From the NCBI GenBank assembly GCA_020621405.1, contig JAHRYN010000006.1, positions 156,868 to 220,867 on the forward strand: a stretch of DNA of 64,000 nucleotides, in the 5' to 3' direction. The first letter of the stretch is position 1, and each line of letters starts with the position of its first letter. This document shows, one piece after another, positions 49,671 to 58,493 of the stretch. Origin of the DNA: Betaproteobacteria bacterium. Its GTDB lineage: Bacteria; Pseudomonadota; Gammaproteobacteria; Burkholderiales; Rhodocyclaceae. Made by a program: the position numbers and the translations under genes. A model generated the notes under the pieces. It did not search any database. It was given only the letters and a program-made list of their open reading frames with translations, and was not told where the DNA came from.

Positions 49671-52559
49671 ATGCAACAGATCGATCTGGTTCCGATGACC
49701 GAGGAAGAAAAAATCGCCTGCCTGCCGGAGCAGGAAATCTCGGGAGAGGTGCTGGTCGAGAAGTACGCCAAGGGCGGCGAAACCACGGTGGCGGAAGTGC
49801 GCCGCCGCGTGGCCCGGGCACTCGCCCAGGCCGAGGACGAAGACCGCCGCGCACACTGGGAAGCGAAATTCCTCGACGCGCAGGAACGCGGTTTCGTGCC
49901 GGCAGGACGCATCAGCTCGGCCGCCGGCACCAACCTGACCGCCACCCTGATCAACTGCTTCGTGCAGCCGGTCGGCGACTCGATCACCGAGATCGAGGAC
50001 CAGCGCCCCGGCATCTACACCGCACTGGCGCAGGCGGCCGAAACCATGCGCCGCGGTGGCGGCGTCGGTTACGATTTTTCCAGCATCCGTCCGGTCGGCG
50101 CACGGGTGCGCGGCACGCAGTCGCGCGCCTCCGGCCCGGTCAGCTACATGCGCGTATTCGACCGCTCGTGCGAAACCGTCGAGTCGGCAGGCAGCCGGCG
50201 CGGTGCGCAGATGGGTGTGCTGCGCTGCGATCACCCGGACATCGAACAGTTCATCCACGCCAAGGACCATGGCGATCTGAGCAACTTCAACGTGTCGGTC
50301 GGCGTGACCGACACGTTCATGAAGGCCGTCGAAGCCGACACCACGGTGGACCTGGTGCACAAGGCCGAGCCGGCCTCCGACATCAAGGCCGCCGGCGCCT
50401 ATCAGCGCGAGGACGGCATGTGGGTCTACAGCAAGCCGCGGGCGCGCGAGCTGTGGGACCAGATCATGCGCTCGACCTATGATCACGCCGAGCCGGGCAT
50501 CCTGTTCCTGGACCGCATCAACCGCGACAACAATCTCTACTACTGCGAAAGCATCGAAGCCACCAATCCGTGTGCCGAACAGCCGCTGCCGCCGTACGGC
50601 TGCTGCGACCTGGGTTCGATCAACCTGACCCGCTTCGTGAAGAAGCCGTTCAGCGAAGCCGCCGAATTCGACTTCGACGGCTTCGCCGAGGTGTGCGCCG
50701 TAGCCATCCGCATGCTGGACAACGTGCTCGAAGTGACGCACTGGCCGCTGCCGCAGCAGCACGACGAAGCCATGGCCAAGCGCCGCGTCGGCCTCGGCTT
50801 CACCGGTCTGGGCGACGCGCTGATCATGCTGCGCCAACGCTACGACACGCAGGAAGCGCGCCTGATGGCCTCGCGCATTTCCGAGGTCATGCGCGACACG
50901 TCCTACCTCGCTTCGGTCGAACTGGCCAAGGAACGCGGCAGCTTCCCGCTGTTCAACGCCGACATGTACCTGGCCGGCGGCAACTTCGCGTCGCGCCTGC
51001 CGGCCGACGTGAAGGAGCAGATCCGCAAGAACGGCCTGCGCAACTCGCACCTGCTGTCGATCGCGCCGACCGGCACCATTTCGCTGGCCTTCGCCGACAA
51101 CGCCAGCAACGGCATCGAACCGCCGTTCTCCTGGACCTACACGCGCAAGAAGCGCATGGCCGACGGCACCTTCAAGGAATACGCGGTCGAGGACTACGCC
51201 TGGCGCATGTACAAGCACCTCGGCGGCGACGTGAACAAGCTGCCGCCCTGGTTCGTCACCGCGCTGGAAATTTCCGCCGCCGCGCACAAGGACATGGTGG
51301 CGGCCGTCGCGCCCTACATCGACACCTCGATTTCCAAGACGGTGAACGTGCCGGCCGACTACCCCTACGCCGACTTCGAGGACCTCTACCTCGCCGCGTG
51401 GAAGTCCGGCCTCAAGGGTCTGGCCACCTACCGGCCGAACAGCGTGCTGGGCAGCGTGCTGTCGGTCGACACGCCGAAGACGGAAGAGAAGAAGCAGCCG
51501 AACGACGTCGAAATCATTTCGGGCGCCAACCAGCGCCTGTCGATCGGCGCACTGCCGGCACCGGTTCTGTCCAGCCTGCGCTGGCCCGGCCGGCCGGACA
51601 TGACCGACGGCAATCCGAGCTGGACCTACATGCTGAAGACGCCGGGCGGCGAGTTCGCGCTGTTCGTCGGCCACACCGAAAGCGAAGGTCCGGACGGCCG
51701 CCTGCAGACCCTGCCGTTCGAGGTGTGGGTCAATGGCGCCGACCAGCCGCGCGGCCTGGGCGCCGTCGCCAAGACGCTGTCGATGGACATGCGCGCCAAC
51801 GATCCGGGCTGGCTCAAGCTCAAGCTCGACGTGCTGGCGCGCACCGCCAGCGACCAGGGCTTCGACATGCCGATGCCGCCCAGCGGCGAGCACCGTCGCA
51901 TGCCGGGCGTGGTCGCCGCCTTCGCCAACGTCATCCGCTACCGCTGCGACAAGCTGGGTGCCATCGAGCGCGCTGCGCCGACCCCGGTGCTCGACACCCT
52001 GTTCGCGCTGCAGGAACCGAAGACCGGCACCGACGGCACGCTGAGCTGGACGGTGGACATCGCCAACCCGGCCACCGGCGAAGACTTCGTGCTCGGCCTG
52101 AAGGAAGTCACGCTGCCCGGTGGCGAAACCCGGCCGTACTCGGTCTGGCTGTCGGGCAACTACCCGAGGGCGCTGGACGGCCTGACCCGCATCCTGGCGC
52201 TCGACATGCGCGTGATGGACCCGGCCTGGATAGGCATGAAGCTGCGCAAGCTGATCAGCTACCCGGAACCGCTGGGCGACTTCATGGCCTTCGTGCCCGG
52301 CACCCGCCGCCAGCAGAACTGGCCGTCGACGGTGGCCTACGTCGCCCGCCTGATCATCCACCGCTACGCCATGCTCGGCATCCTCGACGAGGACGGCTAT
52401 CCGACCCGCGAAATGGGCATCCTCGAAGCCCCGCGCGACGACAGCGAACCGCGCCTGATGCAGGGCGCGCTGTGCGGCGAGTGCGGCAACCAGTCGGTCA
52501 TCCGCAAGGACGGCTGCGATTTCTGCACGGCCTGCGGCGCGGTCGGCAGCTGCGGCTAA
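49671..52559 (+). CDS. nrdJ: Adenosylcobalamin-dependent (class II) ribonucleoside-diphosphate reductase
   Basis: The 962-residue product starts at an ATG with CAGGAG 11 bp upstream; an in-frame GTG at 49623 lacks such a site. It makes deoxyribonucleotides with a radical generated from B12. The core shows the redox cysteine in [12 protein letters not shown] (about residue 95), the radical/active-site motif [24 protein letters not shown] (about 290-315, with the thiyl cysteine in NPCAEQ), and [24 protein letters not shown]. After residue about 640 two copies of a TSCPD-like domain follow ([16 protein letters not shown]... and [16 protein letters not shown]...). The chain ends with a four-cysteine module (CGECGN ... 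CDFCTACG) that probably re-reduces the active site. A strong palindromic terminator follows. Confidence 0.93.
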   Translation: MQQIDLVPMTEEEKIACLPEQEISGEVLVEKYAKGGETTVAEVRRRVARALAQAEDEDRRAHWEAKFLDAQERGFVPAGRISSAAGTNLTATLINCFVQPVGDSITEIEDQRPGIYTALAQAAETMRRGGGVGYDFSSIRPVGARVRGTQSRASGPVSYMRVFDRSCETVESAGSRRGAQMGVLRCDHPDIEQFIHAKDHGDLSNFNVSVGVTDTFMKAVEADTTVDLVHKAEPASDIKAAGAYQREDGMWVYSKPRARELWDQIMRSTYDHAEPGILFLDRINRDNNLYYCESIEATNPCAEQPLPPYGCCDLGSINLTRFVKKPFSEAAEFDFDGFAEVCAVAIRMLDNVLEVTHWPLPQQHDEAMAKRRVGLGFTGLGDALIMLRQRYDTQEARLMASRISEVMRDTSYLASVELAKERGSFPLFNADMYLAGGNFASRLPADVKEQIRKNGLRNSHLLSIAPTGTISLAFADNASNGIEPPFSWTYTRKKRMADGTFKEYAVEDYAWRMYKHLGGDVNKLPPWFVTALEISAAAHKDMVAAVAPYIDTSISKTVNVPADYPYADFEDLYLAAWKSGLKGLATYRPNSVLGSVLSVDTPKTEEKKQPNDVEIISGANQRLSIGALPAPVLSSLRWPGRPDMTDGNPSWTYMLKTPGGEFALFVGHTESEGPDGRLQTLPFEVWVNGADQPRGLGAVAKTLSMDMRANDPGWLKLKLDVLARTASDQGFDMPMPPSGEHRRMPGVVAAFANVIRYRCDKLGAIERAAPTPVLDTLFALQEPKTGTDGTLSWTVDIANPATGEDFVLGLKEVTLPGGETRPYSVWLSGNYPRALDGLTRILALDMRVMDPAWIGMKLRKLISYPEPLGDFMAFVPGTRRQQNWPSTVAYVARLIIHRYAMLGILDEDGYPTREMGILEAPRDDSEPRLMQGALCGECGNQSVIRKDGCDFCTACGAVGSCG

Positions 52560-52637
52560 TACGGCGGATGGCGTCCACCGTCACGGGCCGCCGGTGATCC
52601 GGCGCCCGGCGGGTGATGGATCCCGGCGGCAACGGAA

Positions 52638-52675
52638 AAAGAGAAAGGCCCATCGATCGATGGGCCTTTCTCTTT
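52638..52675. terminator. Bidirectional terminator after nrdJ
   Basis: A perfect 38-bp palindrome, 19 bases per arm, with outer A/T-rich ends (AAAGAGAAAGGCC ... GGCCTTTCTCTTT) around CGATCG. On either strand the stem is preceded by A-rich and followed by T-rich sequence. It lies between nrdJ and the convergent methyltransferase gene, so it can serve both. Confidence 0.88.
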
Positions 52676-52710
52676 CGTATCGGAAAATCACGGTGCCGCA
52701 CGCCATTGCT

Positions 52711-53460
52711 TCAGCTCCCGCGAACCGTCCCCGATCCGGAATCCACCTTCCTCGCGACGAAGTACAGTTCCGGCATCAGCCATGAACCGAACAGCGGAAA
52801 CGGGCTGGCGGAGGTCTTTTCCAGCCGGAATTTCTGCCGGATGCTTGTCCCGAGGCTGCGGAAATCGAAGCCGGTATGCTGACGATGGAATTCCAGTCCG
52901 GGCGAAATCTCGGATACCGGCCGGTCCTTCGGCGGACAGAACAGGGATGAGCGCACGACATTCCTGACGTTCGCGTCGAATGCGCCATACCGGCGCGACA
53001 TCCTGAACACGCCCTTGTAGAGCGCGGGAAAGCCGATCTCGACCGGCACACCGATGACAGCCAGCCCGTCCGGCTTCAGCAGATCGTGAATGGCCTGCAG
53101 CGCGTCTGCGGTTTCGCGCGGCGGCAGATGTTCGAACACTTCGAGACAGAACACCACATCCATCGTGCCGCTTTCGATGCCGCGCAGATCCTCGAAAAAT
53201 TCGGTACCTGCGACCGCCTTCAGATTTTTCCGTGCCTCGAGCATCAGGCTGTGTTTGGGCTCGTAACAGACGAGCCTGGCATCGCGGTAGCACTCCGCCA
53301 GCAGCTTGCACAGTTCGCCGTTGCCCGCGCCGAAGTCGCAGATCGCCGCGGGTGCCCGCACGGTGCGCCGGCACAGTTCGATCGCGAAAGCGAGCCTGTG
53401 CCGCTGCAGCCAGCGTTTGACCGGATTCCTGTCCCTGAATGTGATTTCCGCGTATGACAT
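52711..53460 (-). CDS. Class I SAM-dependent methyltransferase
   Basis: The 249-residue product starts at the ATG at 53460 (MSYAEITFRDRNPVKRW). The frame is open for 130 codons more upstream but that part has no protein-like content. Motif I is CDFGAGNGELCKLLAE (about residues 40-55), followed by an acidic post-motif (VCYEPKH) and motif II-like MDVVFCLEVFEHLPP, all typical of the Methyltransf_11/23 fold. LKPDGLAVIGVPVEIG is the motif III region. The acceptor substrate is unknown. It stands alone, convergent with nrdJ; similar enzymes occur in surface-polysaccharide and quinone pathways, but nothing here decides. Confidence 0.83.
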   Translation of the reverse strand: MSYAEITFRDRNPVKRWLQRHRLAFAIELCRRTVRAPAAICDFGAGNGELCKLLAECYRDARLVCYEPKHSLMLEARKNLKAVAGTEFFEDLRGIESGTMDVVFCLEVFEHLPPRETADALQAIHDLLKPDGLAVIGVPVEIGFPALYKGVFRMSRRYGAFDANVRNVVRSSLFCPPKDRPVSEISPGLEFHRQHTGFDFRSLGTSIRQKFRLEKTSASPFPLFGSWLMPELYFVARKVDSGSGTVRGS

Positions 53461-53651
53461 GTATTTGATGTGAGTCCGCTGCCAGGCCGGCGGCCATCCC
53501 TGCCACCCTCCGGGCAGGACTGCGCCCGGTGCGCGCGCACTATACCCGCTTAGCAAGGCCGGCCCGCAACCGCCGGCGTACTGTCGGCCTGTCTTACACC
53601 TTCTTCTTGCGGCTGAAACAAAGGCCTTGAAAATCAGTACCCGAAAAGCAT

Positions 53652-53667
53652 CGGCACGATTTTTGCA
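53652..53667 (+). promoter_or_regulatory. Sigma-54 promoter of the first PEP-CTERM gene
   Basis: CGGCACGATTTTTGCA matches TGGCACG-N4-TTGCW with one change, GG and GC being 10 bases apart. It lies about 70 bp before the ATG. PEP-CTERM genes in betaproteobacteria are commonly controlled by RpoN with the PrsK/PrsR two-component system. Confidence 0.78.
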
Positions 53668-53735
53668 ATGAAACCCGGGGATGTATTCCGCTCCGCCGCG
53701 CAGGCAGGAGGTCAGACAAAAAAGAGGTATACAAA

Positions 53736-54422
53736 ATGTCCGTACGTCGTTCGATAGTCTTGATGGGCCTGTTGTCGCAGGCGATTCTGGCGGGCCAGGC
53801 GCTGGCCGCCCCGGTGACCTGGGTGGACTGGACCAGCGGTGCGGCCGGCGCAAGCGGCACGGCCACCGGCACGCTTGATCTTGGCGGCACCGTGGTGGAT
53901 GTCAGCTACAGCGGTGAAGTGGCCTTCATCCAGACTGCAGGCGGCATCAATTACTGGAATCCGTCATCGCCCTACGTGAGCAGCCTGGTCGACAACGCAC
54001 CGGGCACGACCGACATCATCGCGCTGTCTTCGGCCACGTCCAAGACGCTCACATTTTCAGCGCCGGTGCAGGACCTGTTCTTCGCGGTGGTGAGCCTGAA
54101 CGGCAACGGCTACCGCTTCGACAAGGATTTCGAGGTCGTCGGCTACGGCCCGGGCTACTGGGGCAACGGCACGCTGACCCGGGTCGACCTCGGCAACGGG
54201 CAGTTCCAGCTCAATGGCAGCGGCGAACCGCACGGCGTCATCCGCTTCACCGGCGCGGTCAGTTCGATCACCTGGACCAGCCTGACCAACGAGAACTGGA
54301 ACGGATTCACCGTCGGCACCTACGGTATCGCACCGGCTGTGCCGGAACCGGAAACCTGGGCGCTGCTGCTGGCCGGTCTGGGACTGGTCGGACTGTCGGC
54401 ACGGCGTCGCATTCCGGCCTGA
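53736..54422 (+). CDS. PEP-CTERM sorting-domain protein
   Basis: The 228-residue product has a signal peptide (cut after ILAGQALA, about residue 25) and ends with VPEPETWALLLAGLGLVGLSARRR: the PEP motif, a membrane helix and a basic tail. That tail is recognised by exosortase (EpsH), which is not in the window. The mature part is rich in Gly, Thr, Ser and aromatic residues with few lysines, as expected for an extracellular beta-sandwich protein. It probably becomes part of the cell surface or exopolysaccharide matrix. Expression is likely sigma-54 dependent (element at 53652-53667). A hairpin terminator follows. Confidence 0.88.
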   Translation: MSVRRSIVLMGLLSQAILAGQALAAPVTWVDWTSGAAGASGTATGTLDLGGTVVDVSYSGEVAFIQTAGGINYWNPSSPYVSSLVDNAPGTTDIIALSSATSKTLTFSAPVQDLFFAVVSLNGNGYRFDKDFEVVGYGPGYWGNGTLTRVDLGNGQFQLNGSGEPHGVIRFTGAVSSITWTSLTNENWNGFTVGTYGIAPAVPEPETWALLLAGLGLVGLSARRRIPA

Positions 54423-54464
54423 TTCTGGCCTGATTCCGGCCCGCATCGGGCGACTCACCATGCG

Positions 54465-54486
54465 AAGGGCCGCTTATGCGGCCCTT
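54465..54486. terminator. Hairpin after the first PEP-CTERM gene
   Basis: A perfect 9-bp stem AAGGGCCGC/GCGGCCCTT with loop TTAT, 42 bp after the stop and 50 bp before the end of the convergent NYN gene. The following bases (GTCGTTTCT) are only partly T-rich. Confidence 0.65.
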
Positions 54487-54535
54487 GTCGTTTCTGCCCG
54501 CCTCGGCGACTTTCGCTGCCGCAGTCCCCGTGTCC

Positions 54536-55390
54536 TTACCTCAGCCTCACCACGTGGTCCGACTCACCCTTCCTGACCTCGACCACCGCATCGAGCGCCT
54601 TGAGCATTTCTGACATGTTGGCGTGGCCGTAGTCCTTGGTGTCGAAGGTCGGGTCCAGGCGCTTGATCATCGGCAGGATGGTCGCCTTGTTCACCCAGGC
54701 TTCGCCCTTGGTTTCGGCCAGCAGACGCACCGCGCGCCTGAGCATGTCGGAAGCCGGGTCGGACGAGGATTCCGGCAGCACGATCAGGCCTTCGCCGTTC
54801 TGCGGCACGGCCACCGTTGCCGACTCCTCGACCAGATTCTCGTAATACCGGAATTCGTGACAGCTTTTCGCCCAGTGACGGTTGGTCGACTTGCGCGTAC
54901 CGACGCCGACTAGCGTGCGGCCGGCCGCCTTGATCTTCTGTGCAACCGGCATGAAGTCGCTGTCGCCGCCGACGATGATGATGGAGCCGATATGGCGGAA
55001 GCGGCTGATGTCCTCGGTCGCATCGAGACAGAGCTTGATGTCGGCGCCGTTCTTCGCCGATGCGCCGGGCGGGAACAGCTGTATCAGCTCGATCGAGGTC
55101 TGCAGCAGCACGTCGCGGTAACGACCGAAGTACTGCCAGTTGCAGTAGGCGCGGTTGATCGCGATCGGTCCGAAAGACGCACCGAGCTCGACGATGGCCT
55201 GAATGTCGACCAGCGGCTCCTGCACCTTGAAGCGCGAATCCGGCTTGCTGTAATACCCCTCGCCGAAGCGGTCTTCGGCCAGACTGGCGTGCAGGTTCTC
55301 GAAGTCCCAGTACATGGCGACCGACCTGTTTTCTTCTATCAGACTACGATTCAACGTCTGCTCCCTGCATGGTTCCGATTGGCCCGCCAT
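54536..55390 (-). CDS. NYN-domain RNase-like protein with C-terminal OST-HTH/LOTUS domain
   Basis: The product is 284 residues from the ATG at 55390; an ATG at 55315 (MYWDFENLH) is an alternative start. The NYN (LabA/DUF88, PIN-like) domain covers about residues 25-185 with the expected acidic residues in YWDFEN, NGADIKLCLDA and GGDSDFMPVAQK, which would bind metal and cut RNA. Residues about 210-284 (ASDMLRRAVRLLAETKGEAWVNKATILPMIKRLDPTFDTKDYG) fit an OST-HTH/LOTUS domain, an RNA-binding winged helix. The combination suggests an RNA-processing or decay role. It is divergent from the rnk-like gene. Confidence 0.85.
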   Translation of the reverse strand: MAGQSEPCREQTLNRSLIEENRSVAMYWDFENLHASLAEDRFGEGYYSKPDSRFKVQEPLVDIQAIVELGASFGPIAINRAYCNWQYFGRYRDVLLQTSIELIQLFPPGASAKNGADIKLCLDATEDISRFRHIGSIIIVGGDSDFMPVAQKIKAAGRTLVGVGTRKSTNRHWAKSCHEFRYYENLVEESATVAVPQNGEGLIVLPESSSDPASDMLRRAVRLLAETKGEAWVNKATILPMIKRLDPTFDTKDYGHANMSEMLKALDAVVEVRKGESDHVVRLR

Positions 55391-55592
55391 GATGCCCGTA
55401 ACCACGCCACCACGGTGCGAAACGACAGGGGCTGGCCCTGCCGCCTTCTCTGAAGTAAAGTCCGGATAACCGTTGAAGCCGTATCGAAGGCAGTTCCTCT
55501 TGCGAGGCGCTGCCTTTTTGCTTTGATGGCGTTGTACCGGGTGCGACCCGGACGCGTACCCCTTGATCCAGTCCCGCAACAGGAGTCATCCC

Positions 55593-56003
55593 ATGGAACC
55601 TTCACCGACCATCACCATGTCCAGCCTCGACATCGCACGCCTGCACCGCCTGCTGGACCAGGCGGCTTACCGGCATCTGCCGGGTGCCGATAACCTGCGC
55701 GACGAACTCGATCGCGCCGTTCCGGTAGCACCGGTCGACGTTCCGCCAGACATCGTCACGATGAATTCGACCGTGCGCTTCATCGACGACTCGAACGGCA
55801 GCACGCTCGAACTCAAGCTGGTCTATCCGGAAGAGAGTGGCAGTCCCGGCACGGTATCCGTGCTGGCGCCCATCGGCAGCGCATTGCTCGGGCTTTCCGT
55901 GGGTCAGTCGATTCCGTGGCAGGTACCCGGCGGCAGGCAGATACAGTTACGCGTACTCGAGGTGCTGATGCAGCCCGAATCGATGGGCGACTACCTCAGC
56001 TGA
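55593..56003 (+). CDS. rnk: Rnk-type nucleoside diphosphate kinase regulator (GreA/GreB C-terminal domain)
   Basis: The 136-residue product starts at an ATG with AGGAG 7 bp upstream. A short N-terminal helical segment (SSLDIARLHRLLDQAAYR) precedes a GreA/GreB-type C-terminal domain (VTMNSTVRFIDDSNGSTLELKLVYP ... VLAPIGSALLGLSVGQSIPWQVPGG). This is the layout of Rnk, which binds RNA polymerase and affects nucleoside diphosphate kinase levels. It lacks the long coiled coil of GreA, so transcript-cleavage activity is not expected. Confidence 0.85.
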   Translation: MEPSPTITMSSLDIARLHRLLDQAAYRHLPGADNLRDELDRAVPVAPVDVPPDIVTMNSTVRFIDDSNGSTLELKLVYPEESGSPGTVSVLAPIGSALLGLSVGQSIPWQVPGGRQIQLRVLEVLMQPESMGDYLS

Positions 56004-56053
56004 ATTCCGTTCCGCGATCAACGCGGAGCGCTCGCCCCTCGGCGGACACGCCG

Positions 56054-56932
56054 TCAGCGGACCACGCTGACGGCGACTCCCAGCTGCCGGCCCAGCGCCT
56101 CGGCCATCCTGCGGGCGGCGTCCCGGCTGACCAGACCACCGATCACGACCTGGTAGACATAGCCTGCGTCACCCGGAAGCACGTTGATGCGCGCCGGATA
56201 ACCGGCGGCGCTGGCGCGGTCATACAGATTCAGCGCGTCGGCTTCGCTGCCGGCGTCGCCCAGCCGCAGCAGACTGCGCCCGGTCGCCGAAATGGCCGCC
56301 GCCCCCGGCAGGATGTCGGTCTCGCTCGCCCACTCCTTCAGCTGCGCCGGATCGACCGGTGCCACCGGCGCCGGGGCCGCGCCCTTGTCGGCAACGAAGA
56401 AGGTCATCGCATCAGCCATGTCGACCGCGTCATCCAGCGCGGAATGGCGTACCTGCACATGACCTTCGATCAGGCAGACCAGATCCTTTTCCGCCGAACT
56501 GCGGCCCCACACGTCGGTTCCGCGTATGCCCACGGTCGCTGCGCCGACACGGATGCGCACATCGCGCTGCCGGGTCTTCGCCAGCAGGCCGGTGGTGAAG
56601 CGGAAAGCACCGGTCAGCACGTCCAGCGCACCACGGTAGAAGGTGTCCGGGCGCGTACCGGTGGAATAGAAATTGATCTTCGCCGAGGCACCGAGCTTGA
56701 CCATGCTGCCTTCGGCCAGCTTCAGATAGGCCTTGGCCCCCTCTCCGGTGCTGATCAGGTCGCCATTGCGCAGGTCCTGCCCCGGACGCAATGGCCGCGT
56801 GACGTTGTCCCGGGTCAGGAAGGCCGGCGACTGCACGGCATCGACCACCGCCGGCGGTGGTGCCGCTGTCGCGACCAGAGCCCAGCCGGCTGTGACCAGC
56901 CCGGCAAGAACCTTGCGGAATGATTTGCGCAT
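56054..56932 (-). CDS. Exported FecR-domain protein with C-terminal SPOR-like domain
   Basis: The 292-residue product has a signal peptide (LAGLVTAGWALVATAA, cut near residue 23). The FecR-type domain (about 45-165) includes LRNGDLISTGEGAKAYLKLAEGSMVKLGASAKI and VGAATVGIRGTDVWGR, hallmarks of periplasmic FecR proteins. The last 70 residues (LLRLGDAGSEADALNLYDRASAAGYPARI ... YQVVIGGLVSRDAARRMAEAL) resemble a SPOR domain that binds denuded peptidoglycan. It has no sigma-factor partner nearby, so it is more likely an envelope protein than a signalling FecR. It is convergent with the rnk-like gene, with a weak hairpin at 56011-56027 between them. Confidence 0.8.
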   Translation of the reverse strand: MRKSFRKVLAGLVTAGWALVATAAPPPAVVDAVQSPAFLTRDNVTRPLRPGQDLRNGDLISTGEGAKAYLKLAEGSMVKLGASAKINFYSTGTRPDTFYRGALDVLTGAFRFTTGLLAKTRQRDVRIRVGAATVGIRGTDVWGRSSAEKDLVCLIEGHVQVRHSALDDAVDMADAMTFFVADKGAAPAPVAPVDPAQLKEWASETDILPGAAAISATGRSLLRLGDAGSEADALNLYDRASAAGYPARINVLPGDAGYVYQVVIGGLVSRDAARRMAEALGRQLGVAVSVVR

Positions 56933-57086
56933 GTCGCCTTCTCCGGTGACCGGGCCAGGGCATCTGCGCCGCCCGATCGGTTGTTGAATCCGGCCTGCCG
57001 CCGGGCGCCGCCTGCCCGCCTCGGACGGACGCGTAACGATACTGGTTTCCCGTGTTTCAGGGCGCCGGCCAGCCGGCGCAGGCCCG

Positions 57087-57112
57087 AAAAAAAGCCGGCT
57101 CCACGCCGGCTT
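57087..57112 (-). terminator. Intrinsic terminator of the second PEP-CTERM gene
   Basis: On the minus strand an 8-bp stem AAGCCGGC/GCCGGCTT is followed by a run of seven T in total. It lies 25 bp after the PEP-CTERM stop codon. Confidence 0.9.
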
Positions 57113-57136
57113 CCTCTTCCCTGCCCCGCGACGCTT

Positions 57137-57733
57137 TCAGCGACGGCGTGCCGCCACGCCGATCAGACCGAGGCCGGCCAGCATCAGCGCAACGGTTTCG
57201 GGCTCCGGCACCGGCGCCGCGACACCGCTGAAGCTCATTTCCGACACCGAGTAAGCGCCATCGCCGGCCACCGCGTAGATGCGTGCGTAGCGGGCCGCAG
57301 TCGCGGGGAAATCGATGGTTGCCTGATATTCAGAATTGCCGGCGACGCTGGAAATGATTTCGCTGCCGAAATTGGACTGACCTTCGAACGCCAGGTTGGT
57401 GAACAGCGTATTCCACTGCGTGCCATTGACCGACACCTGCACCTGGTAGAAGTCATTGTGATCCACGCCCAGCAGCACGTCGGTCAGCGTGTAGAGCTTG
57501 CCGAAGTCGAGCGTGAAGGTCGCACCGGCAGAACCTTCCTGGCCGGACCAGGACACGGAACTGATGGTGTAGAGGGTCAGTTCGGGTGCCGCATAGCCAT
57601 TGGCCAGGATGCCCAGATCCGGGCCATCCACCGAATAGACGCCGGTGCCGCTGGCATTGGTCGGCGTGATCGGACCGGCTGCCCAGGCGGACGAGGCCAG
57701 TACGAGCGAAGCGGCGACAAGTATCGATTTCAT
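57137..57733 (-). CDS. PEP-CTERM sorting-domain protein with discoidin-like region
   Basis: The product is 198 residues from MKSILVAASLV at 57733; an ATG two codons earlier is also possible, both behind AAGGAAAG. A signal peptide ends after SSAWA. The middle (TLDFGKLYTLTDVLLGVDHNDFYQVQVSVNGTQWNTL ... ARYARIYAVAGDGAYSVSEMSF) looks like an F5/8 type C (discoidin) fold, often carbohydrate-binding. The end VPEPETVALMLAGLGLIGVAARRR is a PEP-CTERM tail for exosortase. A surface or matrix role is inferred. A sigma-54-like element lies just upstream and a T-run terminator downstream. Confidence 0.88.
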   Translation of the reverse strand: MKSILVAASLVLASSAWAAGPITPTNASGTGVYSVDGPDLGILANGYAAPELTLYTISSVSWSGQEGSAGATFTLDFGKLYTLTDVLLGVDHNDFYQVQVSVNGTQWNTLFTNLAFEGQSNFGSEIISSVAGNSEYQATIDFPATAARYARIYAVAGDGAYSVSEMSFSGVAAPVPEPETVALMLAGLGLIGVAARRR

Positions 57734-57770
57734 CTGCATTCTTTCCTTAAAAAACACGCTGGAAGCGGGA

Positions 57771-57786
57771 AAGCAAGATACGAACC
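57771..57786 (-). promoter_or_regulatory. Probable sigma-54 promoter of the second PEP-CTERM gene
   Basis: On the minus strand AGGTTCGTATCTTGCT has GG and GC 10 bases apart, a perfect TTGC half and partial match to TGGCACG (GG and CG kept). It is about 40 bp before the start codon. The stronger element before the other PEP-CTERM gene supports it. Confidence 0.55.
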
Positions 57787-58054
57787 TGACCAGCAAGTCT
57801 TTGATTCCATGGAATCGAATCAGGCGATGCGCTCCCCGGTGTCAAATTCTTCGACGCGCTGTGCGGCGACACACGCTGCGATCGCGCGCTGTACATGCCG
57901 GACAGCCCGGACATGCCTTATCGCCCGCGTTCTGCTTGAATGAATGTCCGGAGTCCGGATTTCCGGCCACACGGCAGCCGGTGTCGGCATACGCTTGATG
58001 CGCGCCCCGACCCGCAACTGCCGATCCTGCGCATGCACACCAGGGAGAACCGAG

Positions 58055-58372
58055 ATGCTTCTGAACAAGGCAAATGAAAGGACATGGACACCGACCGACC
58101 ATGCCGGCATCGAACGCAGCCTGTTCCGCACCAACGATGAGGGCGGTCGCTCGTCGGTGGTCCGGCTCACCGGCGGCTCGCGCTTCCCGCGCCACACGCA
58201 TCTCGGCCACGAGGAGGTGCTGGTGCTGGCCGGTTCGGTAACGATAGGCGGCGTCGAACTGGGCACCGGCGATTACCTGTTTACGCAGGGCGGCGAGGAG
58301 CACGACGTGGTCGCGCTGACCGATGCTGTCATCTTCGTATCGTCGCAGAAGGCCACGCCGCTGGTCGCCTGA
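58055..58372 (+). CDS. Small cupin-domain protein (ChrR-like)
   Basis: The 105-residue single cupin has motif 1 GSRFPRHTHLGHEEVLVLAGS (metal-binding histidines and glutamates) and motif 2 GDYLFTQGGEEHDV. The start at 58055 follows a GGGAGA site. It resembles the cupin half of ChrR-type anti-sigma factors but lacks the N-terminal zinc anti-sigma domain, so a stress-sensing role is possible but unproven. A perfect palindrome begins at its stop codon. Confidence 0.8.
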   Translation: MLLNKANERTWTPTDHAGIERSLFRTNDEGGRSSVVRLTGGSRFPRHTHLGHEEVLVLAGSVTIGGVELGTGDYLFTQGGEEHDVVALTDAVIFVSSQKATPLVA

Positions 58373-58401
58373 CGTCCGGTCCTGCCGGCAGGACCGGACG
58401 T
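58372..58401. terminator. 30-bp perfect palindrome at the end of the cupin gene
   Basis: The arms ACGTCCGGTCCTGCC and GGCAGGACCGGACGT are exact complements with no spacer and start on the last base of the stop codon. There is no T-run, so it may act as an RNA-stabilising 3' end or a factor-dependent terminator. Confidence 0.6.
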
Positions 58402-58493
58402 GCAGCAAGTCCTGCCCCGGTCGCCGGGACGGCAGCGTTTGCGGGCAAAATACACGCCGCGACCACCGCCGGCCCTCCATCGCCCGTTCATCC

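Noticed and set aside
49371..52361. Minus-strand frame of 996 codons opposite nrdJ
   Set aside because: Antisense shadow of a strongly recognised ribonucleotide reductase.
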